Shown: one piece after another, positions 25,319 to 33,837 of the stretch
How positions within the stretch are numbered: the first letter of the stretch is position 1
How the letters are laid out: the number at the start of each line of letters is the position of its first letter
Assembly (NCBI GenBank): GCA_012522735.1
Contig: JAAYJU010000180.1
Coordinates: 1 to 64,000 of the forward strand
Length of the DNA: 64,000 nucleotides
Direction of reading: 5' to 3'
From: Clostridiales bacterium
Lineage (GTDB): Bacteria; Bacillota; Clostridia; Lachnospirales; Lachnospiraceae
The notes under the pieces: generated by a model
The model's database searches: none
What the model was told of the DNA's origin: nothing
Seen by the model: only the letters and a program-made list of their open reading frames with translations
Translations under genes and position numbers: made by a program

Positions 25319-25420
25319 CCTCCTATATGATATAAAATATTTTACTGCTAACAACGGAGGTTTTATCCTCCTAAACGAATTTTAAATTTTCATTGCCTAC
25401 AACGGAGGAATTAACCTCCC
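25319..25420 (-). repeat. SD-hairpin repeat array upstream of pheS (2 units plus terminal SD)
   Basis: Minus strand GGAGG at 25419-25415, 25371-25367 and 25323-25319, spacing exactly 48. The first two are followed by CCTCCGTTGT after six bases. The last is the pheS Shine-Dalgarno, 9 bases before ATG. The array lies downstream of the T-box terminator, inside the pheST leader. Confidence 0.88.
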
Positions 25421-25452
25421 TAGATTATTTTAAATTCTCATTATTAACAACA

Positions 25453-25728
25453 AAAAAGCTTCCATCCGCAAGGGACGAAAGCATCGTGGTACCACCCAAA
25501 TTCAAGCCTTTATTAATCACTAAAGACTCCTCAAATGTGCTAACGGAAACATTTCCGGCCTCTCTTTATCAGCAGTCTCTCCTGATGATTCTTAGAGGCA
25601 ACTCCGGTGCCGAATTTCGTTATAAGTCTGAACCCTGAATGCGCTTTCAGCCAATGACACACCCTCTCTGTGGGGAAGAAATACACTACTAATTCACCTT
25701 CATAGTTATTATCTTATCTATAATTATT
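25453..25728 (-). ncRNA. T-box leader of pheST
   Basis: Minus-strand leader with the T-box core GGGTGGTACCACG (25498-25486) followed by the terminator GCTTTCGTCC...GGATGGAAGC and TTTTTT (25483-25453). The upstream part to about 25728 would form stems I-III. Phenylalanine specificity is inferred from the genes downstream. Between this leader and the pheS start lies the SD-hairpin array. Confidence 0.93.
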
Positions 25729-25734
25729 TAACAT

Positions 25735-25763
25735 ATCTTAACTGACTAAAGTATAAAAGTCAA
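25735..25763 (-). promoter_or_regulatory. Sigma-A promoter of the pheST T-box transcript
   Basis: Minus strand TTGACT and TAAGAT separated by 17 bases, immediately upstream of the T-box leader. Confidence 0.72.
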
Positions 25764-25809
25764 TACTATTTTAGCAAAGGCCTAAGTTTTTATGAAAAAA
25801 GTCTTTTCA

Positions 25810-25850
25810 TTGATACTACTATATGGTAGTATATATATATTGTATACAAT
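25810..25850 (+). promoter_or_regulatory. Promoter with dyad operator for the DUF1905 gene
   Basis: TTGATA (25810-25815) and TATATT (25836-25841) are separated by 20 bases that contain a perfect dyad ATACTAC-N6-GTAGTAT (25813-25832); a second palindrome, ATTGTATACAAT, follows at 25839-25850. A dyad inside a stretched spacer is the layout used by MerR-family regulators, but the protein is not identified here. Confidence 0.4.
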
Positions 25851-25892
25851 GTAGTTTGCAACTGTCTCTTTCAAATGAAAGGAGTTATATAT

Positions 25893-26411
25893 ATGAGTAT
25901 TACTTTTAAAGCAGATATATCTACAATTAATTCATATAAGATAATTAGGCTTCCAGTAAGTTCTAGTGAATATCTTCCGTCCCGTGGAATGGTAATGATA
26001 AAGGGAACTATCAATGGTATTTACTTTGAGGTCCCATTAGAGCCCGATGGAAAGGGAAGCCATTGGTTTGAAGTAGATGATAAACTAAGCTCTCAAATCG
26101 GGGAAACAATCGGTAAGCCGCTATCACTCCAGATAGAGCCCCTAAGTGAATGGACTGAGCCTGTAATTCCAGACGATATCATGAATCCAATAATGAAAGA
26201 AGGATTACTTGACCAGTGGAATTCTCTTACTATAAAGGCAAGGTGGGAATGGCTTAGATGGATAAGATCCACCTCTAATGCTAGCACTCGTCAAAAAAGA
26301 ATAAATGTGGCTATCTCCAAACTTCAAAAAGGTGATCGAAGGCCTTGCTGCTTTAATTCAAGTCTCTGCACCATAACTGAGGTATCGAAATCAGGTGTCC
26401 TGTTGGACTAA
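25893..26411 (+). CDS. DUF1905 / YdeI (OmpD-associated) family protein
   Basis: 172 residues in two parts: an N-terminal DUF1905 beta-barrel-like domain (SRGMVMIKGTINGIYFEVPL, then GKGSHWFEVDDKL), and a C-terminal bacteriocin-protection YdeI/OmpD-associated-type helical region with WEWLRWIRSTSNASTRQKRI and ISKLQKGDRRPCCF. Function is not established. The start MSITFKAD follows AAAGGAG. It has its own promoter with a striking dyad operator and is convergent with queA. Confidence 0.75.
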   Translation: MSITFKADISTINSYKIIRLPVSSSEYLPSRGMVMIKGTINGIYFEVPLEPDGKGSHWFEVDDKLSSQIGETIGKPLSLQIEPLSEWTEPVIPDDIMNPIMKEGLLDQWNSLTIKARWEWLRWIRSTSNASTRQKRINVAISKLQKGDRRPCCFNSSLCTITEVSKSGVLLD

Positions 26412-26432
26412 CATCTATATTGGATTAAGCAT

Positions 26433-27491
26433 CTATATGATAAGCATGGCATCACCAAAGCTAAAGAAACGGTAACGCTCTTTCACTGCCTCATTATAAA
26501 CCTTTAATATGTTTTCTCTTCCTGCAAATGCCGATACAAGCATGAGTAAGGTTGATTCAGGCAGATGAAAATTAGTTATCAAACCATCCATAACTTTAAA
26601 TTGGTAACCGGGATATATGAATATTGATGTATCCCCCTTACCTGCTTTTATATAACCATCCTCATCGGAGGAGGATTCAAGTGTTCTGCAGCTTGTAGTT
26701 CCCACACAGATAATTCTGCCTCCCTTTTTCTTTGCATTATTTATCTTGTCGGCTTCCTCTTGTAATATTTGATAGTACTCAGAATGCATATGGTGCTCTA
26801 AGACATTTTCTACCTTAACCGGACGAAATGTACCTAGTCCCACATGTAAAGTTACATATGCAACATCTACACCTATAGCTTTAATCTCTTCTAGTAGCTC
26901 CTGGGTAAAATGAAGTCCAGCAGTGGGAGCAGCGGCAGAGCCATCGTATTTGGCATAGACTGTCTGATATCGGTTCTTGTCAGCCAGCTCATGGGTTATA
27001 TAAGGGGGTAGAGGCATCTGACCAAGCTTATCTAATATCTCCTCAAATATTCCCTTATAAGTAAACTGCACCAAACGGTTGCCTTCATCTACAACATCAA
27101 GAATTCGGCCTGTAAGAATACCATTTCCAAATGATATTATAGTACCGGGTTTAGCCTTCTTTCCGGGCTTAACCAAGGTCTCCCATATATCATTCTCTTT
27201 TCTTTTTAGCAGTAAGAGCTCAATTTTGGCACCATGAATATCCTGATCCGCTTTAACTTCTGATGAATTGCTTACCTTTTCTCCAATTAGTCGTGCAGGA
27301 ATAACCTTAGTGTTATTTAGCACCAAGCAGTCACCTTTATTTAGGTAAGATTTAATCTCATAAAATATTCTATGCTCGAATGCACCCGAAGTCCTATTAA
27401 GTACTAATAGTCTTGAGCCTGACCTATCCTCCAGAGGATCCTGTGCAATAAGCTCCTCTGGTAAATCATAATAAAAATCATGTGTTTTCAT
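26433..27491 (-). CDS. queA: S-adenosylmethionine:tRNA ribosyltransferase-isomerase
   Basis: QueA transfers and isomerises ribose from SAM to make epoxyqueuosine in tRNA wobble position 34. Family motifs include [51 protein letters not shown] and the C-terminal [20 protein letters not shown]. The start MKTHDFYYD follows GAGGAAGATA; an earlier in-frame ATG lacks such a site. 352 residues. No other queuosine gene is in view. Confidence 0.96.
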   Translation of the reverse strand: MKTHDFYYDLPEELIAQDPLEDRSGSRLLVLNRTSGAFEHRIFYEIKSYLNKGDCLVLNNTKVIPARLIGEKVSNSSEVKADQDIHGAKIELLLLKRKENDIWETLVKPGKKAKPGTIISFGNGILTGRILDVVDEGNRLVQFTYKGIFEEILDKLGQMPLPPYITHELADKNRYQTVYAKYDGSAAAPTAGLHFTQELLEEIKAIGVDVAYVTLHVGLGTFRPVKVENVLEHHMHSEYYQILQEEADKINNAKKKGGRIICVGTTSCRTLESSSDEDGYIKAGKGDTSIFIYPGYQFKVMDGLITNFHLPESTLLMLVSAFAGRENILKVYNEAVKERYRFFSFGDAMLII

Positions 27492-27530
27492 TATCTTCCT
27501 CATGTCTCTAGTTGTCACTCAAGAATATCG

Positions 27531-27683
27531 TTAGAATAAAAGATCCGACTTTTTCTTTAGTAGCTTTGCACCGTTTACAATAAGAAATACACCTGCAGCT
27601 AATCCGGACAGAATTAGTACAATACCTAGTACCAAATTCCAAACACCTACGGATTTCATTGTGTTATAGATTTTTTCCATCAT
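27531..27683 (-). CDS. Small membrane protein (50 residues)
   Basis: A short gene with a strong ribosome binding site (GGAGGAAATAATT before ATG) between pyrE and queA. The product MMEKIYNTMKSVGVWNLV... has a short amphipathic N-terminus, one long hydrophobic helix (residues 15-38, ending GVFLIVNG) and a basic tail AKLLKKK. It lies 18 bases after the pyrE stop and 39 before the queA start, so it is probably co-transcribed. I do not recognise a named family; a single-helix, K-rich inside-facing tail is all that can be said. Confidence 0.72.
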   Translation of the reverse strand: MMEKIYNTMKSVGVWNLVLGIVLILSGLAAGVFLIVNGAKLLKKKSDLLF

Positions 27684-27701
27684 AATTATTTCCTCCTTAA
27701 T

Positions 27702-28433
27702 TTATGATTTCACTGGGCCATATTGCTGATAATATGCATCTATTGAATTCTTTAATTTATTGTCAATAATTATATTTCCCTTATAAGGCTTATTGTAAAG
27801 ATGCTCCACCACTTCATCCATAGTAACTATGGCTGTGGTAGCAAAATTATAGGTGTCTTCCATCTCTTTTAGAGCGCTTTTAGTGCCCTGTCCTCGTTCC
27901 ATTCTATCAACTGAAACAACCAACCCCAATACTTTTACATCACCCTCTACTTGATTATGCTCAACCTGAGTATGCTCAACTTGAGCATGAGCTGCTTGAG
28001 TATGCAATATAGGCATAGTTTCTTGTATGGATGTACCGGCTGTTGTAACATCCTCTATAATTATAATCCTGTCACCATTATTAATTGGAGAGCCGAGAAG
28101 AATTCCTTTGTCTCCATGATCCTTTATCTCCTTACGGTTGGAACAATACCTTATTTCTTTATCATAATGCTCGCTTATGGCCATAGAAGTGGCAACTCCC
28201 AAAGGAATTCCCTTATATGCAGGTCCAAAGAGAATATCAAAATCCAGTCCGAATTTTTCATTAATTGCCTCTGCATAGTATTTTCCTAGCTTACGAAGCT
28301 GCGAGCCGGTTCTATAGAATCCGGTATTTATAAAAAACGGGGTCCTTCTTCCGCTCTTTGTCACAAAATCCCCGAACTTAAGTACGCCACAATCAACCAT
28401 AAACTCAATAAATTCTTTTTTATACTGTTCCAT
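27702..28433 (-). CDS. pyrE: Orotate phosphoribosyltransferase with repeat insertion
   Basis: Makes OMP from orotate and PRPP in UMP synthesis. Family motifs: FVTKSGRRTPFFINTGFY, FGPAYKGIPLGVA, YCSNRKEIKDHGDKG and the PRPP-binding loop RIIIIEDVTTAGTS (122-135). Residues 144-163 are an unusual insertion of four pentapeptides (HTQAA, HAQVE, HTQVE, HNQVE) encoded by a 15-bp tandem repeat (27945-28004), placed directly after the PRPP loop's helix. 243 residues instead of about 225. It follows pyrD by 127 bases. Confidence 0.94.
   Translation of the reverse strand: MEQYKKEFIEFMVDCGVLKFGDFVTKSGRRTPFFINTGFYRTGSQLRKLGKYYAEAINEKFGLDFDILFGPAYKGIPLGVATSMAISEHYDKEIRYCSNRKEIKDHGDKGILLGSPINNGDRIIIIEDVTTAGTSIQETMPILHTQAAHAQVEHTQVEHNQVEGDVKVLGLVVSVDRMERGQGTKSALKEMEDTYNFATTAIVTMDEVVEHLYNKPYKGNIIIDNKLKNSIDAYYQQYGPVKS
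27945..28004 (-). repeat. 15-bp tandem repeat within pyrE (4 units)
   Basis: Four in-frame 15-base units, consensus CATACTCAAGTTGAG, encoding H-T/A/N-Q-V/A-E/A. Units differ at 1-5 positions. Being a multiple of three, copy-number change would keep the frame. Confidence 0.9.
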
Positions 28434-28436
28434 ACT

Positions 28437-28557
28437 AATAACCTTTCCTTTCTAATCTACAAACTTTCTACATGAAAATCTTTGATTTTCATGTTTTATA
28501 GGCTCAATATTTGCAAAGCGAATAAATTCGCTTGGTGAAAGATTTATCTTTCACACT
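28437..28557 (-). repeat. Hairpin-rich pyrD-pyrE spacer
   Basis: Just after the pyrD stop: GTGTGAAAGAT...ATCTTTCACC hairpin, then GCGAAT-TT-ATTCGC, then GCAAATATTGAGCCTAT, then CATGAAAATC-AAA-GATTTTCATG. The order (GTGTGAAA hairpin, GCGAAT hairpin, CATATT/AATATT strand) parallels the pheS-pheT spacer, suggesting a related intercistronic element. Confidence 0.6.
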
Positions 28558-28560
28558 TTC

Positions 28561-29496
28561 CTATCTAACACAACCGATTAATTCCTTTATATCCTTTATC
28601 TTATTCCTTATCATATAGGCCTCTATTCCATCGATTACTTCCTCAGTTGCCCTAGGATTTATGAAATTCGCTGTACCTACTGCCACCATAGTAGCCCCTG
28701 CCATAATAAATTCCAATGCATCGCTAGCATCCATTATTCCGCCCATCCCTATGACAGGAATTTTCACAGCATTTGCCGCCTGATAGACCATTCTCACTGC
28801 TATAGGTTTTATGGCGGGACCTGATAATCCTCCAATTTTATTAGCGAGAAGAAATGTTCTTCTTTCTACATCTATCCTCATACCTGTCAGCGTATTAATA
28901 AGAGAAATCCCATCCGCTCCTCCCGCTTCTGCTGCCTTTGCTATAGCTGCTATATCTGTAACATTAGGACTTAGCTTAATTATAATAGGCTTCTTGGAGT
29001 ATGCCTTCACCTGTGATGTGATTTCCTCAACACGACAAGGGTCTTGCCCAAATGCAATCCCACCCTCCTTAATATTGGGACAGGATATGTTAATCTCCAG
29101 CATGTCCACATCACAATCGGAGAGTCTTTCTGCCACCTCGCAGTATTCCTCAGCCGTCTTGCCGATTACATTTACTATGATCTTAGTGTCATATGATCTA
29201 AGAAATGGCAGGTCACGGTTAATGAATACATCTGCGCCTGGATTTTGAAGTCCGATTGCATTTAACATTCCACCATAGGTTTCCGCAATTCTTGGTGTAG
29301 GATTTCCGGGCCAGGCAGTAGTAGATACCCCTTTAGTAGTTACAGCACCAAGCCTTGACAAGTCTACATAGTCACAGTATTCCATGCCCGAGCCAAATGT
29401 ACCCGAAGCTGTAGTAACCGGATTCTTAAATGTGATTCCTGCTATATTAACCTTCATATTTATATCTTTATTAACTTCTATGTTATTATCTTTCAT
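28561..29496 (-). CDS. pyrD: Dihydroorotate dehydrogenase, class 1B catalytic subunit
   Basis: FMN enzyme oxidising dihydroorotate to orotate, paired with PyrK. Motifs: ITFKNPVTTASGTFGSGMEY, GLQNPGADVFI, LEINISCPNIKEGG (with the catalytic cysteine region), KLSPNVTDIAAIAKAAEAGG, and IPVIGMGGIMDASDALEFIM for phosphate binding. The first ATG follows AGGAAAG and is retained, although MKVNIAGI 39 bases further in resembles many family N-termini. 311 residues. Confidence 0.95.
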   Translation of the reverse strand: MKDNNIEVNKDINMKVNIAGITFKNPVTTASGTFGSGMEYCDYVDLSRLGAVTTKGVSTTAWPGNPTPRIAETYGGMLNAIGLQNPGADVFINRDLPFLRSYDTKIIVNVIGKTAEEYCEVAERLSDCDVDMLEINISCPNIKEGGIAFGQDPCRVEEITSQVKAYSKKPIIIKLSPNVTDIAAIAKAAEAGGADGISLINTLTGMRIDVERRTFLLANKIGGLSGPAIKPIAVRMVYQAANAVKIPVIGMGGIMDASDALEFIMAGATMVAVGTANFINPRATEEVIDGIEAYMIRNKIKDIKELIGCVR

Positions 29497-29642
29497 GCTT
29501 TTCTTTCCTGTATCCTTCTCGTTTACGTCTATTATTATCCTATCTTCAATGTTCCTATACGTTATAATGATACCTGCACAGCCTTATACTCTTATTCATT
29601 TTGAACCTCTCATGACTAAAACCAGGAGTGTTCTTCTTGTGT

Positions 29643-30410
29643 TTATAAAATTATCTCATCCGCATAAAACACGGGACCTTCCTTACATATTCTCTTGTTA
29701 TTCACATTGGAATGATGGTCCACATCGGTTGACTGGCACACACATGAAAGACAGGCACCGATACCACAAGCCATTCTCTCCTCTAAGGATAGCTGTGCCT
29801 TTATCTTATTCGATGTAGCATATTCCTTTATACCCTTAAGCATGGGAGTGGGACCACATGCATATATGATATCCGCCTCAAGGTTATTGGCTTTAATAGC
29901 ATCTATGACATTTCCCTTAGTCCCTATACTTCCATCCTCAGTGGATATATATACCTTACCATAGTTTTCAAAATCCTTATTAAGAAATGTTACATCCCTA
30001 TACCCAAGTACAATACTTTTCTCACAGTCAAGCTGCTTTGCAAGCTCAAGTAAGGGAGGGATACCGATACCTCCTCCTACAACAAGAGCCTTCTTTCCTT
30101 CCAAAGTAAATCCTTTTCCTAAAGGACCGATACAATCTATTATTTCTCCTGGTTTAAGTCTTGCAAATTCTTCTGTACCCTTTCCCACAACACGGTAAAC
30201 CAGACGGATGTTTCCACTCTCTTTATGGATTTCGCATATGCTAATTGGTCTTGGAAGTAGCCTTCCACCATCTTGGCAATACAAGGATATGAACTGTCCC
30301 GGCTCGGCATCTGCAGCCATATTCCCTGCCTCTAGCCACATATCATATACGCCCTCTTCAAGTCTATTATTTTCTAATACTTTGATGCCCTTCTTTATAG
30401 CAACTGACAT
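29643..30410 (-). CDS. pyrK: Dihydroorotate dehydrogenase electron transfer subunit
   Basis: FAD/[2Fe-2S] subunit that passes electrons from PyrD to NAD+. Ferredoxin-reductase-like: LLPRPISICEI (flavin), the NAD-binding GGGIGIPPLLELAKQL, and the C-terminal cluster CGIGACLSC...C (MACGIGACLSCVC, later ICKEG). 255 residues. It lies upstream of pyrD with a 146-base spacer that contains only a 14-codon ORF with an AGAGGT site, of doubtful meaning. Confidence 0.95.
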   Translation of the reverse strand: MSVAIKKGIKVLENNRLEEGVYDMWLEAGNMAADAEPGQFISLYCQDGGRLLPRPISICEIHKESGNIRLVYRVVGKGTEEFARLKPGEIIDCIGPLGKGFTLEGKKALVVGGGIGIPPLLELAKQLDCEKSIVLGYRDVTFLNKDFENYGKVYISTEDGSIGTKGNVIDAIKANNLEADIIYACGPTPMLKGIKEYATSNKIKAQLSLEERMACGIGACLSCVCQSTDVDHHSNVNNKRICKEGPVFYADEIIL

Positions 30411-30453
30411 TATATTCTCCTTCTAATCTATGTCTACTAATCTATTTAAATAT

Positions 30454-30858
30454 TTATCCTTCTAATATCTTAACATGAACCTTTCTAACCCTGGGACCGT
30501 CATACTCAGTCAAATATATACCCTGCCAGGTTCCAAGTAGTAATCTGCCATCCTCTATGATTATGGTCTCGGAAAATCCCATCAAGCTAGATTTAATATG
30601 TGCTGCGGAATTTCCCTCCATATGTTGATAGCCATCAGAAAATGGTATCACCTTATTTATTTCCATGAGAAAGTCTCTAACAACATCGGGGTCTGCATTT
30701 TCATTGATTGTAACCGCTGCTGTTGTATGAGGAATAAATACGATGCAAATTCCATTCATTACCCTACTATTTATAAGAGCTTCCTGGACCTGCCTTGTAA
30801 TATCAATCATAGCTGTGGTTTGAGGTGTCTTTACGCTAAAGGTATATACTTTACTCAC
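30454..30858 (-). CDS. YjbQ/UPF0047 family protein
   Basis: 134-residue YjbQ-type single-domain protein with the conserved FIPHTTAAVTINENADPDVV and MEGNSAAHIKSSLMGFSETI (metal-coordinating His and Glu) and the C-terminal LGTWQGIYLTEYDGPR. Some members have weak thiamine-phosphate synthase activity; the physiological role is unsettled. It lies 43 bases upstream of pyrK. Confidence 0.9.
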   Translation of the reverse strand: MSKVYTFSVKTPQTTAMIDITRQVQEALINSRVMNGICIVFIPHTTAAVTINENADPDVVRDFLMEINKVIPFSDGYQHMEGNSAAHIKSSLMGFSETIIIEDGRLLLGTWQGIYLTEYDGPRVRKVHVKILEG

Positions 30859-30949
30859 TTAATCTATCCCTTCCAATCTAATAACATTTGCCAACATATT
30901 TCTATATCATTATAAACAAGCGGTATTTAAAATACAAGTATGGTTTAGC

Positions 30950-31909
30950 TTACCTGTCCCTAACATTTTTCTTATTCATCATTACCACCGATAATATCAT
31001 GAACAAGACTCCGCTTCCAAACATAATGGTAAACTGCATCCATGGTGTAAACACCGTATCTCCAAACTTTATCTCAATACCGGTTATTTCGTAGTACTCA
31101 TTAATTGCCTCCTTAGGTAAGCCTGCAAATGCAGCATTTACCGCATCCATAGTAAATACCTTACGCATCCATACACTTCCCTGAGTCATAGGGACGAATG
31201 CAAGCACCTTTCTTACAATAGCAGGCAAAACTCCTAAGGGAACATACATCCCAGTGACAAAGCCTGACAGGGTATAGACAAATGTAGATATACCGCTATA
31301 AGCACTTCTGGTTCGTGCCAGACTCGTAAGAAAGAAGAGGAAGGCCGTGGTCGAAAAGGAATTTAGCACTATCAAGCCCAGTACCTTCAAGGCTAAGGTT
31401 ATAGACATAAGTGTTCCACCTGTAATTACCAGTATTATCTCTGATACAAGTACAGTTATAAGGCTAAAAAATACACTTAGGATAATAGCTGATATTACAT
31501 AGCCAGATACTAAGACAGCCCGAGATATGGGTGCTACATAGTAGCTAGCCAGCTTTCCACTTTCCTCATCCCAGCTCATCATGCTAAGCATGCCCATAGA
31601 AGCAGATATTCCGTTTACAATGGTTATACCTGCTATTATCAAGGAAAGCACTAGGGTTCGTGCATTAGCATCATCAAGTGAGGGGTTTCTGCTACCAGTT
31701 ACCAAATACTCTGTTGGTATGGTGGATCCTTGCATAATTTCATCCATATGACGCAAGGCATCCTTTACAATGCCTACATTCATATCTCCAAGAAAAATAA
31801 GCATCAGCGCGATAATGATTAGCATGGACAATAATGTATAAAAGACATTCTCTTTATCCTTGAGATATACCAAAAAATTTCTTCTTATTATAGCATTTAA
31901 GGCCTTCAT
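30950..31909 (-). CDS. ABC-2 type transporter permease
   Basis: 319-residue membrane protein with an N-terminal helix (VFYTLLSMLIIIALMLIFL), an extracytoplasmic loop, then five helices including IIAGITIVNGISASMGMLSM and SGFVTGMYVPLGVLPAIVR, the ABC-2 signature near the C-terminus. With the upstream ATPase it forms an exporter of the DrrA/DrrB or NatA type; the substrate (drug, lipid or ion) is unknown. Start after GGGGGTAAAGAAT. Confidence 0.88.
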   Translation of the reverse strand: MKALNAIIRRNFLVYLKDKENVFYTLLSMLIIIALMLIFLGDMNVGIVKDALRHMDEIMQGSTIPTEYLVTGSRNPSLDDANARTLVLSLIIAGITIVNGISASMGMLSMMSWDEESGKLASYYVAPISRAVLVSGYVISAIILSVFFSLITVLVSEIILVITGGTLMSITLALKVLGLIVLNSFSTTAFLFFLTSLARTRSAYSGISTFVYTLSGFVTGMYVPLGVLPAIVRKVLAFVPMTQGSVWMRKVFTMDAVNAAFAGLPKEAINEYYEITGIEIKFGDTVFTPWMQFTIMFGSGVLFMILSVVMMNKKNVRDR

Positions 31910-31922
31910 ATTCTTTACCCCC

Positions 31923-32843
31923 TTATATAACTTCCTGGAGTTGTTTTCCGGTTATATTAAGGAAAACATCATCCATTGTTCCCTGGACCACCTCGAATGA
32001 GCTCATATAAGGCGAAAGCTCACTAAGTAATGGTATGGCAGACATAGTGTCAGGAATAGTAATAGTGATATGATTGCTTTTTTCTTTATAGGTCATCTGA
32101 AATTTTTCAGCTATTTCTATTACCTTATCATAACTATCTGAAAATACGCGAATTCGATCTGAAGCATGGATTTCCTTAAGCTTGGTTGGGGTTCCATAGG
32201 CGACAATCTTACCGCTATCAATTATAGCTATATGATGAGCTCTAGCGGCCTCTTCCATATAATGAGTCGTTAGAAATATGGTCATATTATGCTCCTTACG
32301 AAGTCTTTCCACACTTCTCCAGACCATTCGCCTTGTCTGAGGGTCTAGGCCTGTGGTAGGCTCATCAAGAAACAGTATCTCAGGCTGATTCATAATTGCT
32401 CTTGCTATCTCACAGCGTCTTTTTTGACCGCCGGATAATTTGCGATACTGTCTGTCCAGTAAAGAGCCTATATCAAGGGTATCGCATACAATGTCAAGAT
32501 TCTTTTGAATGATATTAGCATCCTTTTCATAAAGATATGCTCTGCTTAGTAAATTCTGCTTTACACTTAGTAATGAGTCCATAGTATTATGCTGAAATAC
32601 AACTCCGAGCTTGGAACGAATCCCATTATTGTTCTTACCAAGCTCATATCCGCATATCTCTACATTTCCTGTATCCGGTGTATACAGGGTACAAAGCATA
32701 TTAATAGTGGTGGATTTACCAGCTCCGTTAACACCAAGATATCCGAACAGCTCTCCCTTATTAACCGTAAAGCTTATATCATCCACAGCCTTTACATCAC
32801 CAAAATGCTTAGTGAGCTTATTGACTTTAATTATCTCCTCCAT
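31923..32843 (-). CDS. ABC transporter ATP-binding protein (DrrA-like)
   Basis: 306-residue ATPase with Walker A GYLGVNGAGKSTTINML, Q-loop VVFQHN, signature KLSGGQKRRCEIARA, Walker B EILFLDEPTTGLDPQTRR and H-loop TTHYMEEA. A DrrA-type C-terminal extension (about 225-306) follows, ending VVQGTMDDVFLNITG. The start MEEIIKVN follows GGAGGGG; the longer upstream frame has no support. It is 13 bases before its permease. Confidence 0.93.
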   Translation of the reverse strand: MEEIIKVNKLTKHFGDVKAVDDISFTVNKGELFGYLGVNGAGKSTTINMLCTLYTPDTGNVEICGYELGKNNNGIRSKLGVVFQHNTMDSLLSVKQNLLSRAYLYEKDANIIQKNLDIVCDTLDIGSLLDRQYRKLSGGQKRRCEIARAIMNQPEILFLDEPTTGLDPQTRRMVWRSVERLRKEHNMTIFLTTHYMEEAARAHHIAIIDSGKIVAYGTPTKLKEIHASDRIRVFSDSYDKVIEIAEKFQMTYKEKSNHITITIPDTMSAIPLLSELSPYMSSFEVVQGTMDDVFLNITGKQLQEVI

Positions 32844-33016
32844 ATGTAGAATCCCCTCCAAATTACCAGATTTATCATAATAACTATATAAGAAGTTCAA
32901 TGAAAAATCAAACTGTTTTTACAATAATTAAATCGTTTTTATATATTTGTTTTCATTGAAAATTTTTCTGTTATAATTAAAGAAATAAAGACCATAAAAG
33001 AGAGGTAATTATAGAT

Positions 33017-33673
33017 ATGTTCTGTACAAATTGTGGTAATAAGCTAGAAGAAACAGATAAGTTCTGCATTCATTGTGGAAGCCCTACTTCTAATCATCAG
33101 CCTGATGCGCCAAGATTAGGTGATAGCCATAGCCTTACAGAAGAAAAAATAGATCAAGCTATAATTCCTATGAAAAGAAAAAAACGAATTATACCGATTA
33201 TAGCTGGTATTCTTACATTAGTTGTACTAGTAGGAGGAATGAGCAGCTTCCTTCTCTACCGTAAGCACTTCGATAAGCAGGCAGATATAGTTATGGCATA
33301 TATCGATGACAGAGAATATGACCAGGCAGTAGCTCTTTATAGAAAATATAGCGGTAAGAAGGAATCCTTTGATGAAAAGATATTCATTGAAATCAAGAAT
33401 GTAACAGAACAGATAAAGAATGACTATTTGTCAGAGGATATTGACTATAATTTTGCAAAGGGTCAATTGGGTAGTCTAAATGACTTTGATATTACTGGTT
33501 TGGATTTAATTATTTATGATTGTGCCCGGTGGATTGATAAGATTAATACTTCCAGAGAGAATTATCAGGATGGTAAGACTTATTATGAGCTGGGAGATTA
33601 CGATAGGGCTCTTGAAAAATATGGATTAGTACTTGAGGAAGATAGTAGGTATTATGACCGAGCTGGTGTTTAG
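33017..33673 (+). CDS. Zinc-ribbon, single-helix membrane protein with TPR-like C-terminus
   Basis: 218 residues. An N-terminal zinc ribbon (MFCTNCGNKLEETDKFCIHCG), a linker, one membrane helix (about 56-76, IIPIIAGILTLVVLVGGMSSF) and an outside helical domain with TPR-like YIDDREYDQAVALYRKY and YYELGDYDRALEKYGLVLEE. This architecture is widespread in Clostridia without assigned function. It ends abruptly after the last TPR-like helix, so a C-terminal truncation is possible. Preceded by AGAGGTAATTATAGAT. Confidence 0.75.
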   Translation: MFCTNCGNKLEETDKFCIHCGSPTSNHQPDAPRLGDSHSLTEEKIDQAIIPMKRKKRIIPIIAGILTLVVLVGGMSSFLLYRKHFDKQADIVMAYIDDREYDQAVALYRKYSGKKESFDEKIFIEIKNVTEQIKNDYLSEDIDYNFAKGQLGSLNDFDITGLDLIIYDCARWIDKINTSRENYQDGKTYYELGDYDRALEKYGLVLEEDSRYYDRAGV

Positions 33674-33746
33674 TTTTAATATTGTACAATAAATACGTAA
33701 TATAATGTTTTTCTTTATAAGATATTTATCAATATTTATAGCTACC

Positions 33747-33776
33747 TTGACAAAAAACTTTATCTTATGTTATATT
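33747..33776 (+). promoter_or_regulatory. Sigma-A promoter of the cyclophilin gene
   Basis: TTGACA and TATATT separated by 18 bases (or TTATAT by 17), about 60 bases before the ATG at 33838. Confidence 0.65.
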
Positions 33777-33837
33777 TACCACCGATAGCATACAGGACGG
33801 ACATAAACATACAAATAGAAAGGACTTATATAACAAG

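Noticed and set aside
25393-25638. 81-codon frame on the plus strand
   Set aside because: It is the complement of the pheST T-box leader.
29575-29619. 14-codon ORF MNKSIRLCRYHYNV in the pyrK-pyrD spacer, possible leader peptide
   Set aside because: It has an AGAGGT site but no attenuator-like terminator follows and its codons give no regulatory clue; kept only as a note.
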